The notes under the pieces were generated by a model, which was not told the origin of the DNA, did not search any database, and saw only the letters and a list, made by a program, of their open reading frames with translations. This document shows positions 38,065 through 47,151 of a stretch of DNA of 64,000 bases, piece by piece. The stretch's first letter is position 1. Every line of letters starts with the position of its first letter. The position numbers were made by a program, and so were the translations under genes. This stretch comes from Phocaeicola massiliensis B84634 = Timone 84634 = DSM 17679 = JCM 13223 (GTDB lineage Bacteria; Bacteroidota; Bacteroidia; Bacteroidales; Bacteroidaceae). Location of the stretch: NCBI RefSeq assembly GCF_000382445.1, contig NZ_KB905472.1, positions 60,983 to 124,982 of the forward strand, given 5' to 3'.

Positions 38065-38170
38065 AATTACACCTTTTCGGGTATATTTTAAAAAGAAGCA
38101 CGAACAATTATACCCATTTGGGTGTAATTGTGGAATCTTTTGTTATATTTGCACCTTAAAGGGTATAATT
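38065..38170. promoter_or_regulatory. Three operator-like palindromes upstream of the HipB-type gene
   Basis: Three related inverted repeats: O1 38065-38087 (AATTACACC, spacer TTTTC, GGGTATATT); O2 38106-38129 (AATTATACCC, spacer ATTT, GGGTGTAATT; arms extend one more base each side); O3 38147-38170 (ATTTGCACCT, spacer TAAA, GGGTATAATT). The common form is AATTAYACC-N4-5-GGGTRTAATT. O3 overlaps the -7 box and ends at the base before the start codon. This is the arrangement expected for cooperative autorepression by a HipB-type dimer. Confidence 0.75.
38144..38151 (+). promoter_or_regulatory. -7 box TATATTTG of the hip-like operon
   Basis: Exact TAnnTTTG match 19 bases before the HipB-type ATG, overlapped by operator O3. 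No perfect -33 box at 19 bases. Confidence 0.6.
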
Positions 38171-38386
38171 ATGAGCGATTCATTACCATTGTTTATAAAG
38201 GATATGCGTAAAAAATTTGGGCTTACGCAGGTGGATTTGGCAGCTAAGTCGGGTGTCGGATTGCGTTTTGTACGTGAATTGGAGCAAGGTAAGGAAACTT
38301 TGCGGATGGATAAAGTCAATCAGGTACTTGCTCTTTTCGGGCATAAAGTAGGGGCAGTGCCCATAAGAAAGGAGGATGAAGAATGA
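38171..38386 (+). CDS. hipB: HipB-like antitoxin/repressor (XRE-family)
   Basis: A 71-residue Cro/C1-type DNA-binding protein. The helix-turn-helix is FGLTQVDLAAKSGVGLRFVREL (about 15-37), followed by LRMDKVNQVLALFGHKVG typical of y4mF/HipB proteins. It opens a three-gene operon; its last bases overlap the next start (ATGA). The three palindromes upstream are probably its operators. Confidence 0.88.
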   Translation: MSDSLPLFIKDMRKKFGLTQVDLAAKSGVGLRFVRELEQGKETLRMDKVNQVLALFGHKVGAVPIRKEDEE

Positions 38387-38706
38387 AAAGAGGGAAGATA
38401 TTTCTTTATGATACCTATGCCGGTCTGCTCACGGAAGATGAAAATGGTTTCACTTTTGTTTATGACGCTGATTTCTTGAACTCCGATAAGGCGGAAGCCA
38501 TTAGCTTGACACTCCCCTTGACGGATAAGCCGTATCATGACACTGTGTTGTTTCCTTTCTTTGATGGCTTGATTCCCGAAGGATGGCTTCTGAATATTGC
38601 AGAAAACAGTTGGAAGATAAACCAGCGCGATCGTATGTCGTTATTGCTGGTGTGTTGTAAAGACTGCATAGGGGCAGTAAGTGTGATACTTGATGAACCG
38701 GTTTAA
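38383..38706 (+). CDS. hipS: HipS-like protein (stand-alone HipA N-terminal subdomain)
   Basis: A 107-residue protein equal to the N-subdomain-1/couple_hipA region of HipA: conserved FFDGLIPEGWLL (about 59-70) and CIGAVSVIL near the end (about 95-103). In the E. coli HipBST system the corresponding separate protein, HipS, is the antitoxin and a Trp of it blocks the kinase; Trp68 here in PEGWLL is the candidate. It overlaps the HipB gene by four bases and precedes the kinase by 10 bases. That it neutralises the kinase is inference from the layout. Confidence 0.8.
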   Translation: MKRGKIFLYDTYAGLLTEDENGFTFVYDADFLNSDKAEAISLTLPLTDKPYHDTVLFPFFDGLIPEGWLLNIAENSWKINQRDRMSLLLVCCKDCIGAVSVILDEPV

Positions 38707-38716
38707 TTGAGATGCG

Positions 38717-39655
38717 ATGGGAAAATGTTTATATTGCTATAAGGAGTTGAAAGAAGGTCAGGTGGATTATCATCCGGCTTGTGCTCAAAAACTGTATGGT
38801 ACACGGCAGGTTCCTCATCTGCCTTATGTGAGAAGCGAAATAGGGGATTTGGCCAAGCAAGTGGTCAGAGCCCGGACTACATTGACCGGTGCACAGGCCA
38901 AATTGTCGCTTGATGTTCGCCCCGGTGGAAAGAATGAACCTGATCGTTTTACGATTGTCGGGTTGTGGGGACGGTTTATCCTGAAGCCACAAACGGACAT
39001 TTACCGCTCTTTGCCTGAGCTGGAGGATCTCACAATGCACATGGCGGAAGCAGCCAAAATAGCTGTTGTGCCTCATGGATTGGTGCGTTTTGCCGATGGA
39101 GAGCTATGTTATATCACCCGACGTATAGACAGGAAGGCAGATGGCAGTAAGATAGCGATGGAGGATATGTGTCAGTTGACCGAACGGTTGACCGAATATA
39201 AATATAAAGGTTCGTATGAGCAGATAGCCAAGGCTATCAAGAAGTATTCCGCTGTTCCGCAACTCGACTTGGTGAACTTTTGGGAGTTGGTGATATTCTC
39301 GTGGATAACAGGAAACTCGGATATGCATTTGAAAAACTTCTCATTATATAATGTAGGACTTGGTTATTGTCTGACACCTGCATACGATTTACTCTCTACC
39401 GTCCTTGTTATGCCCGAAGATACTGAAGAATTGGCATTGACACTCAATGGAAAGAAGCGGAAAATATGTCGGAAGGATTTCGAGTCGTCTATTGTCGCTT
39501 CGGGGGTCAGTGGCAAGGTGATAGAGAATATCGCCAAAAAGTTTCGACGGTCTGTTATTAAATGGATGGATTTGATTGACAATTCGTTTTTGGCGGATGA
39601 TTTGAAGAAGCAGTATAAGCGTCTTATCTTGAAGCGTTTGCTTCTGCTTCGTTGA
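38717..39655 (+). CDS. hipT: HipT-like Ser/Thr kinase toxin (HipA C-terminal domain)
   Basis: A 312-residue kinase lacking the HipA N-terminal subdomain, which is encoded by the preceding gene. Visible: Gly-loop TTLTGAQAKLSL (about 54-65), ATP-lysine in FILKP (Lys90), catalytic Asp202 and Asn207 in GNSDMHLKNFSL, metal-binding Asp224 in PAYDLLS. The loop has Thr55-Leu-Thr57 where HipT of E. coli has phosphorylated Ser-x-Ser. The N-terminus carries C4-x2-C7-x11-H19-x2-C22, a probable zinc-binding knuckle not present in E. coli HipT as I recall it. Likely target is an aminoacyl-tRNA synthetase, by analogy with HipA and HipT; not shown. Confidence 0.85.
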   Translation: MGKCLYCYKELKEGQVDYHPACAQKLYGTRQVPHLPYVRSEIGDLAKQVVRARTTLTGAQAKLSLDVRPGGKNEPDRFTIVGLWGRFILKPQTDIYRSLPELEDLTMHMAEAAKIAVVPHGLVRFADGELCYITRRIDRKADGSKIAMEDMCQLTERLTEYKYKGSYEQIAKAIKKYSAVPQLDLVNFWELVIFSWITGNSDMHLKNFSLYNVGLGYCLTPAYDLLSTVLVMPEDTEELALTLNGKKRKICRKDFESSIVASGVSGKVIENIAKKFRRSVIKWMDLIDNSFLADDLKKQYKRLILKRLLLLR

Positions 39656-39764
39656 GAAAAGCAGAAATTCCGTATCCCTTGTTTTGTTAATTTAACCAAT
39701 TAGGATGCAGTGCTGAACTACATAATGCGTTTCTTTGTTAAAGGAACAATTAAAGACGAAGCTT

Positions 39765-42700
39765 ATGAATACTCGTTATTATTTTCTGATAGTGCTCTGG
39801 GCAATGAGTTTATTTGCTCCATTGCATGCACAAACTTACGATAAAATGTGGAAAGAGGTAGAACAACTTCAAAAGAAAGACCTTCCTCAGTCTGTGGTGT
39901 CCGCATCGATGAAAATCTATGATAAGGCAAAGGCTGAGCGTGATGTGCCGCAAATGATGAAGGCATATCTGACTGCCATGCAATATCGCACTCTTGTCAC
40001 TCCCGATAGTCTGGAGACGGATATGAAGGGATTGGAAAACTGGGCAAAGCAAACGGAAAAAGCGGAAGACAGGGCGGTGCTCTATTCCATTTTGGGTGAG
40101 TTGACTATCTCGAAAGATGTAAAGCAAGGTTTCAATTTCTTGCAGTCTTCACTGAAGGACAAAGACCTGTTGGCATCCTGTCCGGTGGAGAAACTGAAGC
40201 CGATGGTAAGAGTCGGGGAAATGAGCAAACGCTATTTTCATGATAATCTGTATGATTTGCTGGCGCGTCGTGCCCTCTTGCTGATGAAGCAAAACAGGTG
40301 GGAAGCTGCTTCTGTCGGGAACCAGACCAACAGTCTGCCGGCGCAGGTGAAGGATATAAAAAGCTTTATGGCATATACGGCAGTACCGGTGTCCGAATGT
40401 GATTTCGTGGCAGCAATTCTTCAGAATTATCGTTCGCTTTTGACACTGTATGATACTCCTGCGTATCGTTCGGCATGGATGGTGACCGGCATCGGAGCGT
40501 TGGATTATCTGTTCAACACGTTCAATCAGAACTTTTCCAATGAGGATTGCCAAAAGGAATTACGCTCTTGGATAGCCGGATATCCCGATGAGGAAGCCGG
40601 AGCTGAGGTTTATCTGGCCCTGTCGGATTACTTGCAGAAGCAAAATAATCAGGTGGAACGCCTGAAAGTGGTACGTGAGGGGATTTCCAAATACCCTCGT
40701 TATGTCGGTGTCAACAGGCTGAGAAACATAGAAAAGGAGATATTGAATCCTTCTCTGTCATTGGAAGTGTCTGCGGCTTATCCGGGCAAGATGCAGGAGG
40801 TAAGAGTGAACTATAAGAATTTGAACGGCTTTACGTTGCAACTGTATAAGATAAACTTACCCGTCACTTCCGTGATGTGGGCAAGTAAGATGAAGAATTT
40901 TGTTGCAAAGTATGGTAAGTTGCAAAAGGAGGAAAACTTCTCGCTGAAAGGAACTGCCGATTATTTGCCGGTCGATACTACGCTTCAGATTCAGGCTCCG
41001 CAGCCGGGTATCTATTATTTGAAAGCTGTACCGGAAGGAAAAGTCGGCGAACCGGGTGGAACATTGATGTATGTCACTGCGTTGAGGGTGATTTATCGTC
41101 CCTTGCCTGACGATGACCTGGAACTGGTTGTGGTGGATGCCGAAAGCGGACATCCTGTGCCCGATGCCGAGGTGGTGATTTATACCGGTACGGACGGACG
41201 TTTCATGCCTTCGCAAACCTATACGGCCGATAAAGAAGGTACGCTGAAACTCGGGTTTCCCGATAAGAAAAGAACTATCATGTATAATGCCCGCACTATG
41301 AGCGATACGGCTATGCCGATTGCAGACTTGTGGAAACAAATCTATTACGCTCCTTCGGAGAATCGCGAACAGGAGGTGTTGAGTCTGTTTACAGACCGTT
41401 CCATCTATCGTCCGGGACAAACGGTTTATGTTTCGGGCATTGCGTACAGGCAGCAACAGGATGATACTCAGGTGTTGGCCGATAAAGAATATACGGTGAC
41501 TCTGTATGATGTCAATAACAATAAGGTGGGCGAGGTGAAGGTGACAACCAACTCGTTCGGCTCTTTCAGCGGTCAGTTCACGCTGCCTTCTCCCTGCCTG
41601 ACCGGTTACTTCAGGTTGCAGGCCGGTTCTGCTTCCGGTGGCTTCAGGGTAGAGGAGTATAAACGTCCTACCTTCGATGTTGCTTTTGAACCGGTCAAGA
41701 CCGAATATCAAATAGGCGACTCTGTGCTTCTCACCGGTGTGGCGAGGACATTTGCCGGTGCTCCGGTGCAGAATGCAAAGGTGAATTATCATATCACCCG
41801 TTCTTTCTCTTGGTTCTGGCGCTTCCGGGGGGGCCGTTCTGCCGCTTGGGATGGGGAAACGATGACCGATGCCGAAGGCAAATTCACCGTCACGGTGCGT
41901 CTGGAGGCCGATTCCGATGTGAAGGATTTGCCGACATGGTATTATACTTATCGGGTACAGGCGGATGTGACTGACGGTGCGGGTGAAACGCAACAAGCCA
42001 ACCTGTCGTTGCCCTTGGGTAAAACTTCCGTTGTGCTCGCTATTGAGGGATTATCCGCACAGATGGTGAAAGAGAAAGCCCGGGAATTGACCTTCTCTGT
42101 TACTAATTTATCGGGCGAACCGGTAGATACAGAGGTGATTTATCAGGTGTTTAAACCAAATAAAAGTAACCATGAACCCGGTGAGAAAGTGTTGCAGGCT
42201 ACAGTTGCATCCAATAATAAGTTTGTGCCCGAAGCATTATACCGGCTTCCTTCCGGCTCTTATATCCTGAAGATTTCGGCTAAAGATGCGCAGGGCAGGG
42301 AATGTACGGAATCTCAAGGTTTCCTGTTGTTCTCGCTCGGCGATAAACGTCCGCCGATTGCCACCACCGATTGGTTCTATCAGGACGGAGAGAAATTTGA
42401 GGGAGATTCTCCGGCTACTATCTATGTCGGCAGCAGTGAAAAGAATATCTATCTTCTTTATGATGTCTTTTCCGGCAATAAGCGGGTGGAAAGCAGACGT
42501 GTGCAGTTCTCCGATTCCATCGTCAGTTTCCCGCTTACTTATAAACAGGAGTATGGAAACGGGGTAATGGTAAGTGTTGCCTTTGTGAAAGACGGACAGC
42601 TCTATGGTCACTATGCACGGATTACCAAACCCGAACCGGATAAAGAGTTGCAGTTGAAGTGGACTACGTTCCGTGATAAGCTTCGCCCCGGTCAGCAGGA

Positions 42701-45410
42701 AGAATGGAAGCTGAGCGTGCTCTATCCCGATGGCCGTCCGGCTGACGCCGAACTGCTGGCGATGATGTATGATGCCTCTTTGGACCGCTTCTATACGCAC
42801 GACCTTTTCTTCCGCGTGAACTTCACCCGTAACATTCCACATTCCTTATGGAACAAATGGTATACACGGACTGAATATATCTATCTCAATTTCCCCTTCA
42901 AGAGCCTGAACACCTCTTCGTACTCTTATAGTGAATTGCTGGTTCCGTCCGTGGGTGTACGGCATTGTGTCTTGGAGAGTTTGCCTGCCGGTTGGGGAAT
43001 GAATTCGCGTGCTGCCCGACCGAAAATGGCAGATGATGTCCAAGATGTGGCGATTACAAATGTGGTGTTTGAGGAAGAAATAATTCCTGTGTTGAGAGCG
43101 GAAGCAATGGATGCGGGTGCTTTGAAAGAAACAGGGAATGTGCAGGTGCGTCAGAACTTTGCCGAAACAGCTTTCTTCTATCCGCAGTTGCGTACCAACG
43201 GGCAGGGCGAAGTCAGCATTTCGTTTATCCTGCCCGAGAGCCTGACGAAATGGAAGTTTATGGGGCTGGCACATACCAAGGAGGTGGATTACGGCCGGAT
43301 AGAGGCAACCGCTACTGCCTCCAAAGAGTTTATGCTTCAACCCAATATGCCTCGTTTTGTCCGTGTGGGTGATAAGGCAAATATTGCCGCTTCACTGATT
43401 AACCTGTCGGATAAGGCTGTTGCCGGAACTGTCAGAATGGAACTTTTCAATCCTGAAACAGAGAAGGTCTTCTATACTCAGAAGCAGAAGTTCGGAGTGA
43501 AAGCGGGAGAAACGGGCAATGTGAGCTTTACCTTTGACGTCACTGATAAGTATACTGTATTGGCATGCCGCATGGTGGCTGAAGGAGATACGTTCAGTGA
43601 TGGCGAACAGCGTTACATCCCGGTGTTGACGGATAAGCAGTGGGTGACGGAGAGTGTGCCGTTGGATGTAAACGGCAAAGGAAGTTATACCTTCTCATTG
43701 GAGCATCTGTTTAATAACCACAGTCGTACGGCATCCGGCCGGAAGATGACAGTGGAATTTACGAGCAATCCCGTATGGTATGCTGTCATGGCATTGCCGG
43801 TGGTTGCGGTTCCGCAGGGAGAGGATGCGCTGTCATGGGCTTCTGCTTATTATGCGAATGCGTTGGCCGAGTTCATTGTGAGTTCAAATCCGCGTATCAA
43901 ACAGATATTTGACAGTTGGCTGGCACAGGGAGGCACTAAAGAAACTTTCATGAGCCGGTTGCAAAAGAATGAGGAGTTGAAGAACATATTGCTGGCAGAG
44001 ACACCGTGGCTGACTGAAGCCGTGAATGAAGAAGAACAACGTCAACGTATTGCCACCTTGTTTGATTTGAACACGATGAGTAATAAATTGTCTGTCTGTG
44101 TGGCACATTTGAATGAGCTGCAAAATGGGGATGGTGCATGGAGCTGGTACAAGGGTATGCCGGGCAATCGTTATATGACTACGCAGATAACGGAAATGCT
44201 GACCCGCCTGCAAGTGATGACCGGTGGAAAACTGAATCAGGCTCTCTCTGCCATGTATCAGAAAGCATTAAACTATCTTACCGTGCAGGCAGGGAAAGAA
44301 TACAAGGCAATGAAGGAAGCCGAAAAGAAAGGCGTGACGAATGTCAGTCCTTCAGAACAGACGCTTCAATATCTGTATATATGTGCTTTGAATGGCAAAG
44401 CCGGAGCAAATGCCGATATGAACCGTTATTTTATCAGTAAGCTGAGTGCACAGGCGACCGATCTGACTGTTTACGGAAAGGCGTTATCTGCCATTGTTTT
44501 GCAACAGGCCGGAGAGACGGTAAAGGCGAAAGAGTTTGTGCAGTCTGTTATGGAGTATTCGGTGGTGACAGACAAGATGGGGCGTTATTTTGATACTCCC
44601 AAGGCACATTATTCTTGGTTCGGTTATAAGATTCCGACCGAAGTGGCTGCAATGGAGGCGGTGCAATACGTTACCAAAGACGAGCAGGCGTTGAGCCAGA
44701 TGAAACGCTGGCTTTTGAAAGAGAAGCAAACGCAGGTTTGGGATACTCCTGTTGCTACGGTGAATGCTGTATATGCCTTACTGAATTCGGGAACGGACTT
44801 ATTGGCAAACTCTGATGCCGTGAAGATTACCTTGGGAAAAGAGGTGATTCAGACGTCGGCGGAAGAGCCGGTGGGTTATCTCAAGAAGGTGGTTGAAGGC
44901 AATGTCCTGAATCTGAAGAAGGTGACAGTGGATTGTGAAGGCAGCGGTATGGGTTGGGGAGCTGTGTATGCCCAATATCTGGAGAATATGGATAAGATGG
45001 GTGAGCAAAGTAGCGGTTTGTCTGTCAGCCGTAGCCTTTATAAAGGAGAGACGCTCATAGAGGAAGGCACTGTATTGAATATAGGTGATAAGATTACTGT
45101 CCGTCTGACGGTAAAGGCAGACCGGGATATGGATTTTGTACAGATTAAAGATGAGCGTGCCGCTTGTATGGAGCCGTTGGCAGCATTGTCAGGTTATCGC
45201 CTGAGCGCAAACCTGGGATATTATCAGGCAACGAAAGATGCTTCCACTTCTTTCTTTGTCAATCAAATGCGTAAAGGAATGTATGTGATAGAGTATCAGG
45301 TGTATGTGACCCGTTCGGGAGAATACCGGTCCGGGATAGCAACGATTCAGTCGGCTTATGCACCCGAGTTCGGCGGGCATACAGGAGGATATAAAGTAGT
45401 GGTGAAATAG
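39765..45410 (+). CDS. Alpha-2-macroglobulin-like surface protein without a thioester
   Basis: A very large secreted protein (1881 residues from MNTRYYF). Signal peptide 1-23 (ending PLHAQ), helical N-terminal region (about 25-330), macroglobulin domains including MG2 with LFTDRSIYRPGQTVYVSGIAYR (about 545), a carboxypeptidase-regulatory-like beta sandwich before it, the bait/A2M-core segment NFAETAFFYPQLRTNGQGEV and LPESLTKWKFMGLAHT (about 1135-1175), and a helical thioester-domain-like region (about 1330-1650). At the thioester position the sequence is AVPQGEDALSW, with no CxEQ, so it cannot trap proteases covalently. The ATG at 39735 is rejected because it precedes the signal peptide. No penicillin-binding protein 1C gene adjoins, unlike the E. 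coli yfhM-pbpC pair. Confidence 0.88.
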   Translation: MNTRYYFLIVLWAMSLFAPLHAQTYDKMWKEVEQLQKKDLPQSVVSASMKIYDKAKAERDVPQMMKAYLTAMQYRTLVTPDSLETDMKGLENWAKQTEKAEDRAVLYSILGELTISKDVKQGFNFLQSSLKDKDLLASCPVEKLKPMVRVGEMSKRYFHDNLYDLLARRALLLMKQNRWEAASVGNQTNSLPAQVKDIKSFMAYTAVPVSECDFVAAILQNYRSLLTLYDTPAYRSAWMVTGIGALDYLFNTFNQNFSNEDCQKELRSWIAGYPDEEAGAEVYLALSDYLQKQNNQVERLKVVREGISKYPRYVGVNRLRNIEKEILNPSLSLEVSAAYPGKMQEVRVNYKNLNGFTLQLYKINLPVTSVMWASKMKNFVAKYGKLQKEENFSLKGTADYLPVDTTLQIQAPQPGIYYLKAVPEGKVGEPGGTLMYVTALRVIYRPLPDDDLELVVVDAESGHPVPDAEVVIYTGTDGRFMPSQTYTADKEGTLKLGFPDKKRTIMYNARTMSDTAMPIADLWKQIYYAPSENREQEVLSLFTDRSIYRPGQTVYVSGIAYRQQQDDTQVLADKEYTVTLYDVNNNKVGEVKVTTNSFGSFSGQFTLPSPCLTGYFRLQAGSASGGFRVEEYKRPTFDVAFEPVKTEYQIGDSVLLTGVARTFAGAPVQNAKVNYHITRSFSWFWRFRGGRSAAWDGETMTDAEGKFTVTVRLEADSDVKDLPTWYYTYRVQADVTDGAGETQQANLSLPLGKTSVVLAIEGLSAQMVKEKARELTFSVTNLSGEPVDTEVIYQVFKPNKSNHEPGEKVLQATVASNNKFVPEALYRLPSGSYILKISAKDAQGRECTESQGFLLFSLGDKRPPIATTDWFYQDGEKFEGDSPATIYVGSSEKNIYLLYDVFSGNKRVESRRVQFSDSIVSFPLTYKQEYGNGVMVSVAFVKDGQLYGHYARITKPEPDKELQLKWTTFRDKLRPGQQEEWKLSVLYPDGRPADAELLAMMYDASLDRFYTHDLFFRVNFTRNIPHSLWNKWYTRTEYIYLNFPFKSLNTSSYSYSELLVPSVGVRHCVLESLPAGWGMNSRAARPKMADDVQDVAITNVVFEEEIIPVLRAEAMDAGALKETGNVQVRQNFAETAFFYPQLRTNGQGEVSISFILPESLTKWKFMGLAHTKEVDYGRIEATATASKEFMLQPNMPRFVRVGDKANIAASLINLSDKAVAGTVRMELFNPETEKVFYTQKQKFGVKAGETGNVSFTFDVTDKYTVLACRMVAEGDTFSDGEQRYIPVLTDKQWVTESVPLDVNGKGSYTFSLEHLFNNHSRTASGRKMTVEFTSNPVWYAVMALPVVAVPQGEDALSWASAYYANALAEFIVSSNPRIKQIFDSWLAQGGTKETFMSRLQKNEELKNILLAETPWLTEAVNEEEQRQRIATLFDLNTMSNKLSVCVAHLNELQNGDGAWSWYKGMPGNRYMTTQITEMLTRLQVMTGGKLNQALSAMYQKALNYLTVQAGKEYKAMKEAEKKGVTNVSPSEQTLQYLYICALNGKAGANADMNRYFISKLSAQATDLTVYGKALSAIVLQQAGETVKAKEFVQSVMEYSVVTDKMGRYFDTPKAHYSWFGYKIPTEVAAMEAVQYVTKDEQALSQMKRWLLKEKQTQVWDTPVATVNAVYALLNSGTDLLANSDAVKITLGKEVIQTSAEEPVGYLKKVVEGNVLNLKKVTVDCEGSGMGWGAVYAQYLENMDKMGEQSSGLSVSRSLYKGETLIEEGTVLNIGDKITVRLTVKADRDMDFVQIKDERAACMEPLAALSGYRLSANLGYYQATKDASTSFFVNQMRKGMYVIEYQVYVTRSGEYRSGIATIQSAYAPEFGGHTGGYKVVVK

Positions 45411-45411
45411 A

Positions 45412-45498
45412 ATTGTAAAGGGAGTGTGTCAAAACTAAACCGGGCTATTCCATAGCCCCTACGAACTAAACGATAGTTTTGACATACCCCCTTACAAC
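45412..45498. repeat. Palindromic repeat element, copy 1
   Basis: About 87 bp with terminal inverted repeats of about 23 bases: TTGTAAAGGGAGTGTGTC continuing AAAACT at the left, and its near complement ending at 45498 on the right. An inner hairpin GGGCTA-TTCCA-TAGCCC sits in the middle. It fills the gap between two convergent genes and may serve as a two-way terminator. It is related to the longer copy at 48251. Confidence 0.75.
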
Positions 45499-45515
45499 TT
45501 AATGACAGGTTATTT

Positions 45516-45965
45516 TCATTTGGAGATATCCGCTTGTCTTTTGACGCTGCGGCCTCCATCGTATTCCAACCGGAAATCAAAGTTTCCTATTGTTCCGTAG
45601 AAGTAGTTTCCATTGACATGCGGATAATCTATAATGATGGATTCCCCGGTATCATAGTCTATATATAACCGTCCGTTCTCAATAAACCAGTCGAATTTAT
45701 AGGTATCGTAATACTCGAAGGGAGGAGTGGTATAATAGAGGTCTTCCGTTCCTACACCGTGGTCGGGGCGAGAGCCGGATGTGAATGTGATATAGCTGTC
45801 CAAAGGTTCACCCCAAGAATCACCGGCACCCATATCGCCGAACCATGTCACTCCATACAATCCCGATAAATCAAAACCGATGTCTTCATCGCTCTCACAG
45901 GAAGTGAAACCGAGCGTGACAACCAGTGCGGCCAGCATACATAGATAATTCTTCCATGTTCTCAT
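45516..45965 (-). CDS. Small secreted lipoprotein of unknown function
   Basis: A 149-residue lipoprotein with a signal peptide and lipobox GFTSC (Cys24), then an acidic, aromatic-rich beta-type domain (many Tyr/Asp/Gly, for example DLSGLYGVTWFGDMG and YDTYKFDWFIENGRLYIDYD). It resembles small lipocalin-like or immunoglobulin-like Bacteroides lipoproteins but I cannot name a family. Single gene, divergent from the DUF1573 gene. Confidence 0.75.
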   Translation of the reverse strand: MRTWKNYLCMLAALVVTLGFTSCESDEDIGFDLSGLYGVTWFGDMGAGDSWGEPLDSYITFTSGSRPDHGVGTEDLYYTTPPFEYYDTYKFDWFIENGRLYIDYDTGESIIIDYPHVNGNYFYGTIGNFDFRLEYDGGRSVKRQADISK

Positions 45966-46014
45966 AATATTCCAGTTTATAGTTTTAATCTTTTTGTTTT
46001 AACACCTTCTAATG

Positions 46015-46022
46015 CAAAGATA
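46015..46022 (-). promoter_or_regulatory. -7 box TATCTTTG of the 45516 lipoprotein gene
   Basis: Exact reverse-strand consensus 49 bases before the ATG at 45965. Confidence 0.55.
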
Positions 46023-46036
46023 ATGCTTTTTTTCCT

Positions 46037-46044
46037 TACCTTTG
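46037..46044 (+). promoter_or_regulatory. -7 box TACCTTTG of the DUF1573-meaB operon
   Basis: Exact forward consensus 28 bases before ATG 46073, 14 bases from the divergent -7 box. Confidence 0.5.
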
Positions 46045-46072
46045 TTACTTTAAACGAAGAATTTAGTTTGGT

Positions 46073-47149
46073 ATGAAATACATAATGTTGATAATAAGTA
46101 TGTTGCTGGGATCGGGGCTTTCAGTCTTTGCGCAGCCAAAAGCCTCTTTTGATAAGACAATGCACGAATTTGGAACCATTTTATGGAAGAACCCGGTAAC
46201 GGCTACCTTTAAAATAACAAATAAGGGCGATAAGCCGTTAGTGATATCCAATGTCACCACTTCCTGCGGGTGCACTGTTACCGACTGGACCAAATCTCCT
46301 ATCCTGCCGGGGAAAACGGGTGAAGTCAGTTCTACGTTTGATGCCAAGGCTCTCGGTCGTTTCCGGAAAAGCATCGGTGTTTATTGCAATGCGTCAGACA
46401 AGCCTGTTTATTTGTCTTTTCGCGGAGAAGTGACCGCCGACCCCAAGAACTATACCTTTACCCATCCTTATCAAATCGGTGCAATCCGCCTGAATAAAGA
46501 GGAAATAGAGTTTGACGATGCGAACATGGGAGATAAACCGACCATCGAACTGCTGATAGCCAATACTTCGGACCGGGTCTATACACCTGTGTTGATGCAT
46601 CTGCCTCCTTATTTGAGTGCGGTGGCCACTCCCGACAAGCTGGGGCGTAACCGCACCGGAAAGATTAAGGTGACTCTTGATACCGAAAAACTTCCCAAGC
46701 TGGGGTTGACCACTGCTTCGGTATACTTGTCACGGTTCCCCGGAGACAAGGTGGGTGAGGAAAATGAAATTCCGGTTTCGGCTGTGCTGTTGCCTGATTT
46801 CTCTCGCATCAGTCAGCAGGAACGCCTGAATCCGCCTGCCATCCATCTTTCTGCCAAGGAACTGGTCATGGGAGAATTGGCAGATGACGAGAAACGTTCG
46901 CAGACGATTATAGTGAAGAATGTGGGTAAATCCAATCTGGAAATACGTGATTTGCAAGTGTTCAACTCTGCTTTGGGAGTGCAGTTGAAGAAACGTGTCT
47001 TGAAGCCGGGGGCAACGACCAAGATGAAGATTACGGCTTATGGGCATAACCTCAGAAGAGTGAAAGGCTCACCTCGTGTATTGATGATAACGAATGACTC
47101 GAACAGCCCGAAAATAATTATCAATGTGAAAGTAACCTCAAAGAAATAG
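46073..47149 (+). CDS. DUF1573 domain-containing secreted protein
   Basis: A 358-residue protein with a signal peptide (about 1-20, ending SVFAQ) and two or three immunoglobulin-like MSP/DUF1573 domains: TFKITNKGDKPLVISNVTTSCGCTVTDW (about 45-72, with the conserved SCGC) and a second HLSAKELVMGELADDEKRSQTIIVKNVGKSNLEI near 265-300. Such proteins are periplasmic or surface and of unknown role. Its stop is two bases before the meaB start. Confidence 0.88.
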   Translation: MKYIMLIISMLLGSGLSVFAQPKASFDKTMHEFGTILWKNPVTATFKITNKGDKPLVISNVTTSCGCTVTDWTKSPILPGKTGEVSSTFDAKALGRFRKSIGVYCNASDKPVYLSFRGEVTADPKNYTFTHPYQIGAIRLNKEEIEFDDANMGDKPTIELLIANTSDRVYTPVLMHLPPYLSAVATPDKLGRNRTGKIKVTLDTEKLPKLGLTTASVYLSRFPGDKVGEENEIPVSAVLLPDFSRISQQERLNPPAIHLSAKELVMGELADDEKRSQTIIVKNVGKSNLEIRDLQVFNSALGVQLKKRVLKPGATTKMKITAYGHNLRRVKGSPRVLMITNDSNSPKIIINVKVTSKK

Positions 47150-47151
47150 CT

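Noticed and set aside
39735..39764. Upstream start of the macroglobulin-like gene
   Set aside because: Adds 10 residues before a clean signal peptide; the start at 39765 is preferred.
40857..41996. 379-codon reverse frame opposite the macroglobulin-like gene
   Set aside because: Antisense shadow of a long well-supported gene; rich in His/Arg/Gln as expected from the complement.
43700..43900. Thioester motif in the macroglobulin-like protein
   Set aside because: The expected position reads PQGEDALSW; no CxEQ is present.
45412..45498. Copy 1 of the palindromic repeat as a CRISPR or simple terminator
   Set aside because: No array of spaced repeats; the structure and its relation to copy 2 fit a mobile palindromic element better.
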